Shown piece after piece: positions 7,980 through 17,300 of a stretch of 64,000 nucleotides of DNA. Both the position numbers and the translations under genes were made by a program. Every line of letters begins with the position of its first letter. Position 1 is the stretch's first letter. The notes beneath the pieces were generated by a model. That model was given only the letters and a program-made list of their open reading frames with translations, ran no database searches and was not told where the DNA came from. Origin of the DNA: Saprospiraceae bacterium UBA3362 (lineage in GTDB: Bacteria; Bacteroidota; Bacteroidia; Chitinophagales; Saprospiraceae); assembly GCA_002360455.1 (NCBI GenBank), contig DEQQ01000018.1, positions 1-64,000 of the forward strand, read 5' to 3'.

Positions 7980-9492
7980 CTTTCAATTTGATAATATAGA
8001 TTCCATTATGATATGAACTTAAATCAATGTTCAAACTATTTGATTGGATTTTTCCTGAATGAACTCTTCCTCCATTGAGATCATACATTTCATAACTTGT
8101 AGCCTTAGTTTCTATAGAATATCGATTGTAATTGTCTTGAACTATGGCACTCTTCAACACATTGTCCCGACTGTGAGCTAGCGGAGCTGGGGAACAAAAC
8201 ATATCAGAAATACGATCAAACTGCATGTCCATCGGTAACAAAAACTGCGCAAACATCACCTGATCCCCGATCGTATGAAGACATCGTTCTGCAAGAGACT
8301 TTATTTGGATCAATTCAGCACTTGTAGGAATTATTTCTTGTGCTTTTTTAATCCACATATTAATAAGAAACTTTAAGTCAGTCTCATAAATTGATTCTGG
8401 AGCGACAGCATTATTCAATTGGTTTATTGTTATAACACGAGAAGATCTCAATGCTTGAATTTGACTTAATATATTTTCTAATTCTAGGTATTTATTTTCC
8501 AAGATAAGAATTAATGCTTCTTTTACATCGAACGGACCTGTATTGTCTTCGGATAATGCCGTTGTCTCAAATGAGAGATTATTCTGTGAGAGCTGCTCTT
8601 GAATCGAGGCTATTTCCTGCTGTTTGGAATCCAATGCAGATGTGAGAGCTATTGGAATATTGTGATATTTTTGAATAAGAAAACTAATATCAGCAAACTT
8701 TGCTAAATTGCTATTGAGCAATGATTGGTATAAATTCTGCAGACTTGTGCTATTATTGCTCTCATCGGTATGATCTCTAGAGTATAAGTAAAAATCTGTC
8801 AATCCATCCCATCTTTGTCCCTCTGTCAATTCGTTGAGTACAGTAATATCTGTATATGGGTCAAAAAATCTTCTGCCTGAGCCTAAACTCAATATACAAG
8901 GTTTAGCTTGGCCATCTGGAGGATACACAAACCACTGCTGATTTCCTGGTGACACAGTGGCAGGCTTAAAAAAAGGACTTGCCCCAAAAATTGGATAATC
9001 TTGATCATTTCGAACTAGATATTTATTAAACTTGTAAGTATTCCCTTCATGGATTGAATGCCATAAAGAATTTGGTCCAATAAAGAAATTGACTCGATGA
9101 TCATTTATGATATTTGAGATTGTACCATTTTGATACAATAATCCTCTATATGTATCGTATATAGAATTTTGTACAATTTGAAGATTTGGATTCATACCGG
9201 ATGCTACTATACCATTGCCAACTTTAATAAGTTGATTGCTGCATATTAAGGCGTTACTTGTGTTTTGGATATGGATACCAAAATGATCAAAGGAGGATTT
9301 AGTATCATTTACTGTGTTGTTCTTCACATTAACATTGTTACAATTTGAAATCTTAATAAACGGATTTATTATACCATCAAAATTCCTATTACATCGATTG
9401 TAAATAACGTTTATATCTTTACAATCTGATAAAAAAATTCCCAATTGCTTTGAAAATTCTGAACCAAACACAACATTATCATTAACATTCAT
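7939..9492 (-). CDS. C-terminal part of a right-handed beta-helix T9SS cargo protein (probably split gene)
   Basis: The 517-residue frame has no signal peptide. It opens directly in beta-helix repeats (NCNNVNVKNNTVND, NTSNALICSNQL), passes through a helical region at about 270-440 and ends in a T9SS sorting domain (SYEMYDLNGGRVHSG, SSYHNGIYIIKL). The neighbouring frame upstream has the signal peptide and more beta-helix but no sorting domain. The frames meet at a run of five C (9498-9502); a sixth base would fuse them through NARGDFMNVNDN. I read this as the second half of one gene of about 900 codons, disrupted by mutation, phase variation or a sequencing error. Confidence 0.75.
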   Translation of the reverse strand: MNVNDNVVFGSEFSKQLGIFLSDCKDINVIYNRCNRNFDGIINPFIKISNCNNVNVKNNTVNDTKSSFDHFGIHIQNTSNALICSNQLIKVGNGIVASGMNPNLQIVQNSIYDTYRGLLYQNGTISNIINDHRVNFFIGPNSLWHSIHEGNTYKFNKYLVRNDQDYPIFGASPFFKPATVSPGNQQWFVYPPDGQAKPCILSLGSGRRFFDPYTDITVLNELTEGQRWDGLTDFYLYSRDHTDESNNSTSLQNLYQSLLNSNLAKFADISFLIQKYHNIPIALTSALDSKQQEIASIQEQLSQNNLSFETTALSEDNTGPFDVKEALILILENKYLELENILSQIQALRSSRVITINQLNNAVAPESIYETDLKFLINMWIKKAQEIIPTSAELIQIKSLAERCLHTIGDQVMFAQFLLPMDMQFDRISDMFCSPAPLAHSRDNVLKSAIVQDNYNRYSIETKATSYEMYDLNGGRVHSGKIQSNSLNIDLSSYHNGIYIIKLKDEQTTEILKLGKY

Positions 9493-10661
9493 AAAATCCC
9501 CCTAGCATTCGTTGAAATCATATCAATAGATCTAATAAACTCAGAATTGATATCATTGTGAATATTATTACTCACATTACAGCCCATAGTATTACCTCCT
9601 TCAATACGAACCATATCATGCCTTACACCAGATCCGGTATTAGCTAATCCATCAGTATCAAATTTATTATAATTAATGTCTATTTTACCATTCTCATTCC
9701 AATAAATCCAAATTCCATGATAGGCATCTGTACTGTTATTACCAGTTGATTTCACCCTTCTTGATTTGCATTGAGTGACAGTGAGATTACAACTCCCAAG
9801 CCCTAGAATATTTGAAATATTCGAGTTGTCAAAAGTAAGCTGAGAACTTATTCCTAGTCCAGTAATATTACAGACCTTAGGCGTATATGAGTTAAGATAA
9901 TATACCCCATATTCACATCCTTCGAAAATGGAATTGCTCAAATAAAAATTCGAATTTGTACTATAAAATCCAGTACGCAAATTTTTAAAAATATTTAAAC
10001 CTTGCAAATTGCCAGATGCTCCAATATAAATATTTTGAACACAATCAATTAAGTCTATGCCTGATGAAGCCAAATACATTGTTGTGGGAGTGCTCTCAAA
10101 TTTACATTTATTTAATTTTAATAGTGAAACATTTCCATTTAGTGATATTCCGGTAGCATTGTTTAGAAATTCTGAATTTTCTAATGATACCACTGCTCCA
10201 GAAAGCCCCTTTACACCAATATATGCTTTTTCTATCTTGCAATTATTGGAAATAAAACATCTCGTTCGAGCGTTAACTTCAATCCCGCCCCAGGTTCCTG
10301 AGCAAGAAGTAAATGTTGTGTTATCAAAATTGTAAGTTCCTGAGTATATCGGTGTACTTTTGCAGATCAATTTTGAGCCTGGCATAGCTTTTATAAAACA
10401 TCCATTCAAACTGGCTCCCCGAGTCAATGTCACAGTACCATGGATTTCAATAACCTGCCCGTTGACTATAAGGGCTGTGTTACGCAATCCCGAAAGTACT
10501 AAATCGGTTGGAGAATTGCAGCTCAGTTGACAATAAGCTGTTGAAAATTTCATACAGCACATTAAGAATATCATACATATATATATGTATGATATTCTAA
10601 TTTTTATAAAAAACTTTGTCGATTTCGAAAAATTCTGAAGAAAGGTGAATTTCTGTTTCAT
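9489..10661 (-). CDS. N-terminal part of a right-handed beta-helix T9SS cargo protein (probably split gene)
   Basis: The 390-residue frame has an N-terminal hydrophobic signal segment (IYICMIFLMCCMKFSTAYCQ). It is followed by an N-terminal beta cap (IHGTVTLTRGASLNG) and many pectate-lyase-like coils rich in Asn/Ser/Gly (SLENSEFLNNATGISLNG, FYLSNSIFEGCEYGVYYLN). It lacks the C-terminal sorting domain needed for T9SS export and stops four bases into the next frame, just after the C5 run at 9498-9502. See the downstream frame for the evidence that both were one protein. The likely role is surface carbohydrate binding or processing (inference). Confidence 0.75.
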   Translation of the reverse strand: MKQKFTFLQNFSKSTKFFIKIRISYIYICMIFLMCCMKFSTAYCQLSCNSPTDLVLSGLRNTALIVNGQVIEIHGTVTLTRGASLNGCFIKAMPGSKLICKSTPIYSGTYNFDNTTFTSCSGTWGGIEVNARTRCFISNNCKIEKAYIGVKGLSGAVVSLENSEFLNNATGISLNGNVSLLKLNKCKFESTPTTMYLASSGIDLIDCVQNIYIGASGNLQGLNIFKNLRTGFYSTNSNFYLSNSIFEGCEYGVYYLNSYTPKVCNITGLGISSQLTFDNSNISNILGLGSCNLTVTQCKSRRVKSTGNNSTDAYHGIWIYWNENGKIDINYNKFDTDGLANTGSGVRHDMVRIEGGNTMGCNVSNNIHNDINSEFIRSIDMISTNARGIL

Positions 10662-10710
10662 ATTATAAAATTTAAATTGTTACTTTGGAATTATTGATTT
10701 ATGTTTACTA

Positions 10711-10718
10711 CAAATATA
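10711..10718 (-). promoter_or_regulatory. Minus-7 promoter box for the beta-helix gene
   Basis: TATATTTG on the minus strand fits TAnnTTTG and lies 50 bases before the beta-helix start at 10661. A TTG lies 22 bases upstream, slightly farther than ideal. Confidence 0.5.
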
Positions 10719-10994
10719 CAATGTCTCTTTATTTATTTTTCAATTATTTTTTTAATATTGCAATAGCCAAAGTTTGATTTCAATAGATAAGAAAAATTGG
10801 ATTTACAAATTGAATACCAACTTTATTGCTATGATCAAAGATTAGTTTTAATGAAAACAATATAAAAAAAATAATGGGACAAAATAGGTACAGATAAATT
10901 CTTCCCACAAAAGTTCATTGCAGGAGTTGTCTATAAAATATATAACCACACATTCCAATGATCCGATTAATTATGCTAGGATTTTTTTCTTTTT
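10719..10994. other. AT-rich intergenic stretch
   Basis: This stretch lies between the beta-helix promoter and structured repeat copy A. It is AT-rich with no open frame, RNA or repeat that I can support. Confidence 0.4.
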
Positions 10995-11093
10995 GCATGA
11001 AGTGGCTGGAATGCGCTGCTAACAGCAGCGGTGCGAAGCACGGAGCAAAGAGAACCCTGTAAGACACCGACCCGGCTATGCCGGGTCATGCCC
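10995..11093 (+). repeat. Structured intergenic repeat, copy A
   Basis: One of four related intergenic elements. Hairpins seen are GCTGCT/AGCAGC (11015-11029), GTGC/GCAC (11031-11041) and the 3' core AAGACACCGACCC with stem CCCGGC/GCCGGG (11071-11085), ending TCATGCCC. Stem bases differ from the other copies while pairing is kept. It sits between the beta-helix gene and the 3' end of the EF-G2 gene. Function is unknown. Confidence 0.65.
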
Positions 11094-11190
11094 ATTGATT
11101 TAATAGTTTATCCTGAAAATTTTATTTTAGCTTCTATCTGTTCTTCGTTTGAATTTATCTAAAAAGCTAAGATGAGCTGCTTGGAAAAAA

Positions 11191-13320
11191 TTATTCTTCT
11201 GCTTCTTTGTGATGCGCTTGATATTCTTGTGTAAGTTTCATCTGAATATCCGGTGTGACCGGTGCATATTCTGCAAAACTCAGACTAAACTTTGCTTTAC
11301 CCTGAGTGAGTGATCTCAGACTGCTGGAATAATTATGCATCTCGGAGAGCGGAACTCTTGCTTTTATTTTTTGATAGTGACCTTCTGTATCCATTCCCAT
11401 AATAATAGAACGACGAGTCTGAAGATCTCCCATGATATCTCCGGTATGAGTGTCAGAACACAATATGGTCAAATCATAAACAGGCTCAAGCAACTGCGCT
11501 CCTGCTTGATGGAATGCATCTTTGAAGGCCATAGTTCCTGCGATTTGAAATGCCATATCATTGCTGTCCACCGGATGCATTTTTCCATCGAAAACACTAA
11601 CTCTTATGTTGGTGCAATAAGAACCTGTAAGCGGACCTTCTATCATTTTGTTCATCACTCCTTTCTGAATGGCGTTAGAAAATTTTGCATCAATGCTTCC
11701 TCCAACGATGCACCAATAGAAAGCAAGTTTTCCTCCCCAAGCGAGTTCTTCATAATGCTTGTTTCTTACATTGAGTCCCGCAGGGTCTGCCATTCCTTCA
11801 TGATAAGGCTCTACTCTGATGTGGACTTCGGCAAATTGTCCTGCTCCTCCGGATTGTTTTTTATGTCGATAAGTAGTATCTGCAGCTTTTGTAATAGTCT
11901 CCAGATATGGAATTTTCGGTTTGATAAATTCCATATGAAGGCCATGCAATTTTTCTATCCTGTAGCGCACAAGATCCAAGTGCATTTGCCCTTGACCATG
12001 AAGAATATTTTGTTTGAGTCGTTGAGATTGTTCCAAGATCAATGTAGGGTCTTCCTCTTGAAGATCGTGAATATCCTTGACCAATTTTTCTAAATCGTTT
12101 TTGTTGGCAGCCTGAAACGCGGTGCGTATTCTTGGTTCGGGAAATGGAATTGGGGCAATCTCCAGTTCAGTTCCTTTGGTGCTCAGAGTATTGTTGGTAT
12201 GGCTGTCTTTTAGCTTGACCAATGCACCAATATCTCCGGCTACAAGTTCGTTTACGGCCTCTCTGCTTTTGCCGTTGCTTACATAGATTTGGTTAATGCG
12301 TTCTGTGCCTCTGTTGCTTGCATTGACAAGCTCATCGCCGGTCTTGAGAATTCCGCTATAGACTTTGAAGTAAGAGACTCTTCCCACCTTAGGTTCGCTC
12401 ATTGTCTTGTATATAAATATGCTTGTTGGAGCAGCCGTTTTACAAGCGAGCTCACCTTCTTTGAGTTTGGCGGCAGGTCTGTCATCAGGTGCAGGACAAA
12501 CATCATTTAGAAATCCCATGATTCTGCCCAGTCCCATGTTCTTGATGGCAGACGCACAGAACACCGGAATCAACTGTTGTTTTGCAATTCCTTTTCGGAG
12601 TCCATGAGCCAGCTCAATCTCGTCCAATGTCCCTGTATCAAAAAAATGTTCCATCAAAGTATCATCATTTTCTGCAGCAGCTTCTACTATCGCATTGTGC
12701 ATTTTTTGAGCCTTATCTTTTTCGGAATCGGGAATTGGTTTCTTGACAGGTTTTCCTCCATCGCTTGGAAATTCATACATCACCATTCGCAAGGCATCCA
12801 CGATTTGATTCAGACCTTTACCTTGGTTAAGCGGATATTGAAAAGGAATCAATTTGTGGCCAAAGCGATTCACGGCCTGTTCCAATGTTTGATCAAAATC
12901 AGATTTCTCATGATCGCATTGATTGATGATAAACATGGTAGGCAAGTGGATTTCTTCCAAATATTCCCATATCAATTCTGTTCCAACTTCTACTCCATGC
13001 GCAGAGTTGAGAACCACAACTCCTAAGTCTGCTACCTTCATAGAAGAGAGAATTTCTCCCACAAAATCATCCGAGCCCGGAGTGTCAATGATATTAATTT
13101 TGGAGTCTTTCCAGGATACATGCATCAACTTAGAAAAAAGACTGGATTTACGCTCTTGCTCAATCTCAGAAAAATCTGAAACTGTATTACCGCCATCGAT
13201 CGTCCCACGTCGTTGGATAGCCTTAGCTTCAAACAACATGGATTCTACAATGCTGGTTTTACCGGCATGACTGTGCCCAAGAAGGACAATGTTGCGAATG
13301 TGTTTTGGATCTCTGCTCAT
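11191..13320 (-). CDS. Elongation factor G paralogue (EF-G2 type)
   Basis: A 709-residue translational GTPase with full EF-G domain order (GTPase, domain II, III, IV, V). G1 is GHSHAGKTS (15-23). G3 reads DTPGSDDF (80-86), with Ser83 where the catalytic His of DTPGH is expected. G4 is NQCD (133-136) instead of NKxD. It is therefore an EF-G-like paralogue rather than the canonical factor; Bacteroides has an EF-G2 reported to support translation without GTP hydrolysis, and this may be of that kind (inference). It stands alone, bracketed by structured repeat copies A and B. No ribosomal-protein operon is nearby, as expected for a paralogue. Confidence 0.9.
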   Translation of the reverse strand: MSRDPKHIRNIVLLGHSHAGKTSIVESMLFEAKAIQRRGTIDGGNTVSDFSEIEQERKSSLFSKLMHVSWKDSKINIIDTPGSDDFVGEILSSMKVADLGVVVLNSAHGVEVGTELIWEYLEEIHLPTMFIINQCDHEKSDFDQTLEQAVNRFGHKLIPFQYPLNQGKGLNQIVDALRMVMYEFPSDGGKPVKKPIPDSEKDKAQKMHNAIVEAAAENDDTLMEHFFDTGTLDEIELAHGLRKGIAKQQLIPVFCASAIKNMGLGRIMGFLNDVCPAPDDRPAAKLKEGELACKTAAPTSIFIYKTMSEPKVGRVSYFKVYSGILKTGDELVNASNRGTERINQIYVSNGKSREAVNELVAGDIGALVKLKDSHTNNTLSTKGTELEIAPIPFPEPRIRTAFQAANKNDLEKLVKDIHDLQEEDPTLILEQSQRLKQNILHGQGQMHLDLVRYRIEKLHGLHMEFIKPKIPYLETITKAADTTYRHKKQSGGAGQFAEVHIRVEPYHEGMADPAGLNVRNKHYEELAWGGKLAFYWCIVGGSIDAKFSNAIQKGVMNKMIEGPLTGSYCTNIRVSVFDGKMHPVDSNDMAFQIAGTMAFKDAFHQAGAQLLEPVYDLTILCSDTHTGDIMGDLQTRRSIIMGMDTEGHYQKIKARVPLSEMHNYSSSLRSLTQGKAKFSLSFAEYAPVTPDIQMKLTQEYQAHHKEAEE

Positions 13321-13408
13321 GATCTATTCGTTTTTGTTTTTATTAAAAAATAAAGAACTCGTTCCAAATCAGCTCATTTCTTGACCTACGAAGAGATAAG
13401 AAAAATAT

Positions 13409-13545
13409 GGCTGTGCCCCCGCCACAGGCGGGGTCGGGCTATCCACTGCAAGTCCTCAGTCGCTTTGCTCCTTCCGGTCTTTCCGTTTCTATCCCTCACA
13501 GAGGTCCTCCGAATGCGGCCTATGGTATAGGCTGTTTTTCTTTTG
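13409..13545 (-). repeat. Structured intergenic repeat, copy B (reverse orientation)
   Basis: On the minus strand it shows a CCTC/GAGG hairpin (13494-13504), then the core ATAGCCCGACCC with a 7-bp stem CCCCGCC/GGCGGGG (13417-13433) and GGCACAGCC. It lies upstream of the EF-G2 start. A 78-codon frame (13386-13622, minus) falls inside it and is not protein-like. Confidence 0.6.
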
Positions 13546-13966
13546 CATTGCCTGTCTCTAAAACAAGCTAAAGGCAAAACGATAACATCCATCAAGACTT
13601 CTGAGTCTGATTCTTGGTTCAATAATAAAATGTTTTGGCCTAAGAAAAAAATAAATTATCTCACAGGACTCAATCTCCATGCAACAAAATGAGGTAAAAT
13701 CAAAAATTATAAAATATAATATGGCGATCTATTCTGACAAAGCACCCTCAGAAATATTATTTTAAAAACACATCCTTTCTTAAAATATAATTTTTATTTC
13801 AAAATTAAGTAGATTGGATCAATTGATCTTTGTCAAATGAGTTTTATAATATTTACTCAAGCTCACAGCCGAAAATAAAAATTCTAAAATCCTATTCCAA
13901 ACTATCAAAGAATAAAGCGAATGAAAATATCTACAATATTGGCTGCGATCATCCAAAAAATCTTCG
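13546..13966. other. Intergenic stretch between EF-G2 and the Omp28-like gene
   Basis: AT-rich divergent intergenic DNA with no supported gene; it ends at the promoter box of the Omp28-like gene. Confidence 0.4.
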
Positions 13967-13997
13967 TATTTTTGAATCCAATTCGAAGCTTCGAATT
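13967..13997 (+). promoter_or_regulatory. Promoter box and 18-bp palindrome upstream of the Omp28-like gene
   Basis: TATTTTTG (13967-13974) fits the minus-7 consensus. Immediately after it is a perfect 18-bp palindrome AATTCGAAGCTTCGAATT (13980-13997), placed where transcription should start. It could be an operator or form a 5'-UTR hairpin. Confidence 0.45.
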
Positions 13998-14069
13998 TAA
14001 GCTTTGATATTATTAGTCTTACTCAAGAAATTGGGTGTTAAATTGTTTAGAATACAAGATCAACTAACC

Positions 14070-15713
14070 ATGAAAAAAACTTTACTTTTAGCTTGTTTCA
14101 CAAGCTTTGGCTGCCTCTTTGCACAAAGTCCTAAGAAGGCTTTGGTGGAGCATTTCACACAGGCTTCTTGTCCACCTTGCGCACAGGTCAATCCTATTAT
14201 TCATCCCATCCTTGATGCAAACAAAGAGAAAGTAGTGCGAATTACTCATCAGGTAAGCTGGCCGGGAACAGATCCTATGAACAAAGACAATCCTGGTGAA
14301 GTACAAAACAGAGTAACTTATTATGGGATTTCTGCTGTACCACAATCAGCCCTCAACGGAAAAGACGGTGCTTCTACAGAACTTATAACTCAAAGCAATC
14401 TTGAAGAAGCTTACAGCGGTACTTCTCCTTACGAAATCAAATTGACCTACGAATTAAGTCCGTTTTACAATAGCCTCAAGGTAAATGTAGAGGTCAAACT
14501 TACAGGCCTTGCTCAGAGCAGAGCTATGCTGCGAGTGGCTGTCTTAGAAAAAGTCATCAACTTCATTGTTCCGCCGGGAACCAATGGAGAAAAATCGTTT
14601 CATCATGTGATGAAAAAATATCTACCAAGCTCTACCGGAACTTCTATTGCAGAATTAGTCAATGCTGGAGATACAAAATCATTCAGCTTCGATTATCGCT
14701 TTGACAAACTGTATAATTTCAAAAATCTAGAAGTGGCTGCATTCATTCAAAACGACCAGACAAAAGAAGCCCTTCAAGCCGAAAATGTAGAAGTGGAGTT
14801 TACATCAGGAAACGGATCGGATGCTTTGATCAGAAATTATGGAGCCGCTGCTCTCAGTCAAGAGTTAGTGTGCGGAACTTCTACTCCTGTAACTTTACAA
14901 GTCTATAACAATGGAAATAAAACCATAAGTTCAATGAATTTTGAATATTCTGCGAACAATGGTCCTTCAGCAAGCTACAATTGGACAGGCAGCATCACTT
15001 CCGGAACAGAGAAGACGATCGTCCTTCCTAATGTTACAATCCCAAATTATTATGCAACAAATTTGATTAATGTAAAAATGACTAAGGTCAACCAAGAGGA
15101 TGATGTCAACCCAATCAATAATGAAGTCAATGTCCCATTCAAATTACCGATCTCTACCACTGTCAATTCTAAATTTGAATTCAAACCATTTGCAAAGGCA
15201 GATCTTGTTCGGTTCGAAATTGTCGATGAAAACAATCAGATTATTTTGAAAGACGGACCTTTTCAAAATTTGAATTTAAATTCGTATCCTTTAGCATTGA
15301 ACTCCAACAATTGTTATAAGATTCTAGTGTACAATGACCATACTTCACTAAATGCAAATTTCAAATTGTACAATGATCAAAACACTCTTTTACTCAATGG
15401 AAAATCCATCGTGAATGGCATCACTACAGAGCCATTTACCACTTTCAGTATCATAAGCTCAACCCATTCATCTACAGAGGCAGATTTTAATCTTTATCCT
15501 AATCCAAGCTCAGATCAGATTACCATTGAACTCAATGAAAACGGCAATGCAAGCATGATCCTTACCGATATTCATGGTAAGTTGCTTAAACAACTCAAGC
15601 TACAGCAACAAATCAATACCGTAAATTTAGATCAGATTGAAAATGGAGTTTATTTCATCCATATCCAACAGCAATCTAAAACCGCTTGCAAAAAATTAAT
15701 TATTCAGCATTAA
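14070..15713 (+). CDS. Omp28-related thioredoxin-fold protein with T9SS sorting domain
   Basis: The start is set at ATG 14070, which gives a clean signal peptide (MKKTLLLACFTSFGCLFAQ); the open frame extends to 14004 without protein character. A thioredoxin-like domain follows (KKALVEHFTQASCPPCAQVN, with CPPC, and the cis-Pro region ISAVPQS), typical of Omp28-related outer-membrane proteins. A beta-sandwich middle and a T9SS type A sorting domain (DFNLYPNPSSDQITIELN, IENGVYFIHI) complete about 547 residues. It is predicted to be surface exposed. The CxxC suggests redox or adhesin activity; substrate unknown. Confidence 0.85.
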   Translation: MKKTLLLACFTSFGCLFAQSPKKALVEHFTQASCPPCAQVNPIIHPILDANKEKVVRITHQVSWPGTDPMNKDNPGEVQNRVTYYGISAVPQSALNGKDGASTELITQSNLEEAYSGTSPYEIKLTYELSPFYNSLKVNVEVKLTGLAQSRAMLRVAVLEKVINFIVPPGTNGEKSFHHVMKKYLPSSTGTSIAELVNAGDTKSFSFDYRFDKLYNFKNLEVAAFIQNDQTKEALQAENVEVEFTSGNGSDALIRNYGAAALSQELVCGTSTPVTLQVYNNGNKTISSMNFEYSANNGPSASYNWTGSITSGTEKTIVLPNVTIPNYYATNLINVKMTKVNQEDDVNPINNEVNVPFKLPISTTVNSKFEFKPFAKADLVRFEIVDENNQIILKDGPFQNLNLNSYPLALNSNNCYKILVYNDHTSLNANFKLYNDQNTLLLNGKSIVNGITTEPFTTFSIISSTHSSTEADFNLYPNPSSDQITIELNENGNASMILTDIHGKLLKQLKLQQQINTVNLDQIENGVYFIHIQQQSKTACKKLIIQH

Positions 15714-15723
15714 TATCATTTTT

Positions 15724-16140
15724 TTGGAATCTAAAGTTTTACAACATAAAGCAAAACCAAGAGGAAAATTTCCCCACATCAAACGTGTGGGGGATTTTCT
15801 TTTTGTCTCCGGAACAAGCTCAAGAAGAAAAGACAATTCCATAGAAGGTGCCGAAGTAGATGAATATGGAGCAACAGAACTCGACATCAAAAAACAAACT
15901 CGCGCTGTTATTCTGAATATTAAAGATATTCTGAGTGAAATGGATGCCGATCTGGAAGATTTGGCCGAACTAACTTGCTTTCTTGTAAACATGAACGATT
16001 TTAAAGCATACAATGAGGTCTATGCAGAATTTTTCAATGAAAACGGCCCGACTCGAACCACTGTAGCCGTACATCAATTACCACACCCTCACCTTCTCAT
16101 CGAAATCAAAGCAGTAGCTTACAAACCTATCTCAAAATAG
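15724..16140 (+). CDS. RidA-family protein, probable 2-aminomuconate deaminase
   Basis: A RidA/YjgF-family enamine deaminase of 138 residues. It has the N-terminal beta strand GKFPHIKRVGDFLFVSGTSS, the helix IKKQTRAVILNIKDIL, the strand ELTCFLVNMNDFKAYNEVY and the characteristic GPTRTTVAVHQLPHPHLLIEI with the conserved Arg. The frame has no in-frame ATG before conserved sequence, so the start is TTG at 15724. It is followed by tryptophan 2,3-dioxygenase and ACMSD. In that context it most likely deaminates 2-aminomuconate in the kynurenine/2-aminomuconate route; a general RidA detoxification role is the alternative. Confidence 0.85.
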   Translation: MESKVLQHKAKPRGKFPHIKRVGDFLFVSGTSSRRKDNSIEGAEVDEYGATELDIKKQTRAVILNIKDILSEMDADLEDLAELTCFLVNMNDFKAYNEVYAEFFNENGPTRTTVAVHQLPHPHLLIEIKAVAYKPISK

Positions 16141-16192
16141 TTTTCCCTTTGATTTGTTCCTAAATAAAACCAATTTAAATTAATATAAACCC

Positions 16193-17296
16193 ATGAAAAA
16201 AACAGATAAATACGCAGCTATTCACTATCATGATTACCTTCAACTAGATGCCATTTTATCTTCTCAAATTCCACGAAGCGGTCTTTATGAAAATGCAGCT
16301 CATGAAGAAACATTATTCATTATCATCCATCAAGTGTATGAACTTTGGTTCAAACAAATTTTACACGAAGTAGGATCTGTTATGAATATGTTTGACAAAG
16401 ATCATGTGGATGAAAAAAATATAGGAATCGCAGTAGCCAGAATAGAACGAGTCAATGAAATTATGAAGCTGCTCATTCAGCAAATTCAAGTTTTGGAAAC
16501 CATGACTCCTTTGGACTTTTTGGAGTTTAGAAATTTTCTATTTCCTGCCTCCGGATTTCAAAGTTTTCAATTTAGGAAATTGGAAATCTTGTTGGGATTA
16601 AAAATTCAACAGCGTTTCAGTTACCAGTCCAGACCATACTATCACGAGTTTGATGCTAAACAGCAGGAGGAAATTCAATCTATGGAACAGGCTAAAAGTT
16701 TGTTTGATCAAATCGTACAATGGCTAGAGCGAACTCCGTTTTTACAGTTTGACCATTTTCATTTTGATGTTGCCTATAGAGAAGCCATTCTCAAAATGAT
16801 TGAAGCAGAAAAACAGGCTATCATTGACAGTGATTATCTTGATGATGATGCCAAGCAGGCAAGGCTGGTAATGATTGGAGTCAATGGAGAATATTTTGGA
16901 ACTGTCTTAGATCCAATCAAACATCAGGAGCGACTGGATGCAGGAGAAATCAGAATTTCATATAAATCTATGATGGCTGCGATCTTGATTCACTTATACC
17001 GCGATGCCCCTATTCTTCAATTGCCTTACAGATTGTTGGAGAGTATTACAACCATGGATGAATTGTTTACGACATGGAGATATCGTCATGCTCAGATGGT
17101 GATGAGAATGTTGGGAAAGAAAACAGGAACAGGAGGATCTTCGGGATTTGACTACCTGATGGAAACTGTAAAACGCCATCAGATTTTCAAAGATTTTCAA
17201 CATGTTTCAACTCTGCTGATCCCTCGTTCTTACCTACCGGTTCTCCCTGAAAAACTTCAACAAGAATTAGGATTTTATTATTCTTTCAAATCTTAG
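16193..17296 (+). CDS. kynA: Tryptophan 2,3-dioxygenase
   Basis: A heme enzyme converting L-tryptophan and O2 to N-formylkynurenine. The 367-residue protein carries the distal-side motif HEETLFIIIHQVYELWFKQ, the substrate-binding MTPLDFLEFRNFLFPASGFQS, and the heme-ligand region WRYRHAQMVMRMLGKK followed by GTGGSSG. It is longer than the approximately 300-residue proteobacterial enzymes and closer to animal-type length. It lies 52 bases after the RidA-type gene and 4 bases before ACMSD, forming a tryptophan-catabolic operon. Kynurenine formamidase, kynureninase and 3-hydroxyanthranilate dioxygenase are not in the window. Confidence 0.95.
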   Translation: MKKTDKYAAIHYHDYLQLDAILSSQIPRSGLYENAAHEETLFIIIHQVYELWFKQILHEVGSVMNMFDKDHVDEKNIGIAVARIERVNEIMKLLIQQIQVLETMTPLDFLEFRNFLFPASGFQSFQFRKLEILLGLKIQQRFSYQSRPYYHEFDAKQQEEIQSMEQAKSLFDQIVQWLERTPFLQFDHFHFDVAYREAILKMIEAEKQAIIDSDYLDDDAKQARLVMIGVNGEYFGTVLDPIKHQERLDAGEIRISYKSMMAAILIHLYRDAPILQLPYRLLESITTMDELFTTWRYRHAQMVMRMLGKKTGTGGSSGFDYLMETVKRHQIFKDFQHVSTLLIPRSYLPVLPEKLQQELGFYYSFKS

Positions 17297-17300
17297 AATT

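Noticed and set aside
11335..12093. 252-codon plus-strand frame opposite EF-G2
   Set aside because: Shadow frame of a strongly conserved gene; composition is that of antisense translation.
13386..13622. 78-codon minus-strand open frame
   Set aside because: It coincides with structured repeat copy B and its translation looks like read-through of the repeat, not a protein.
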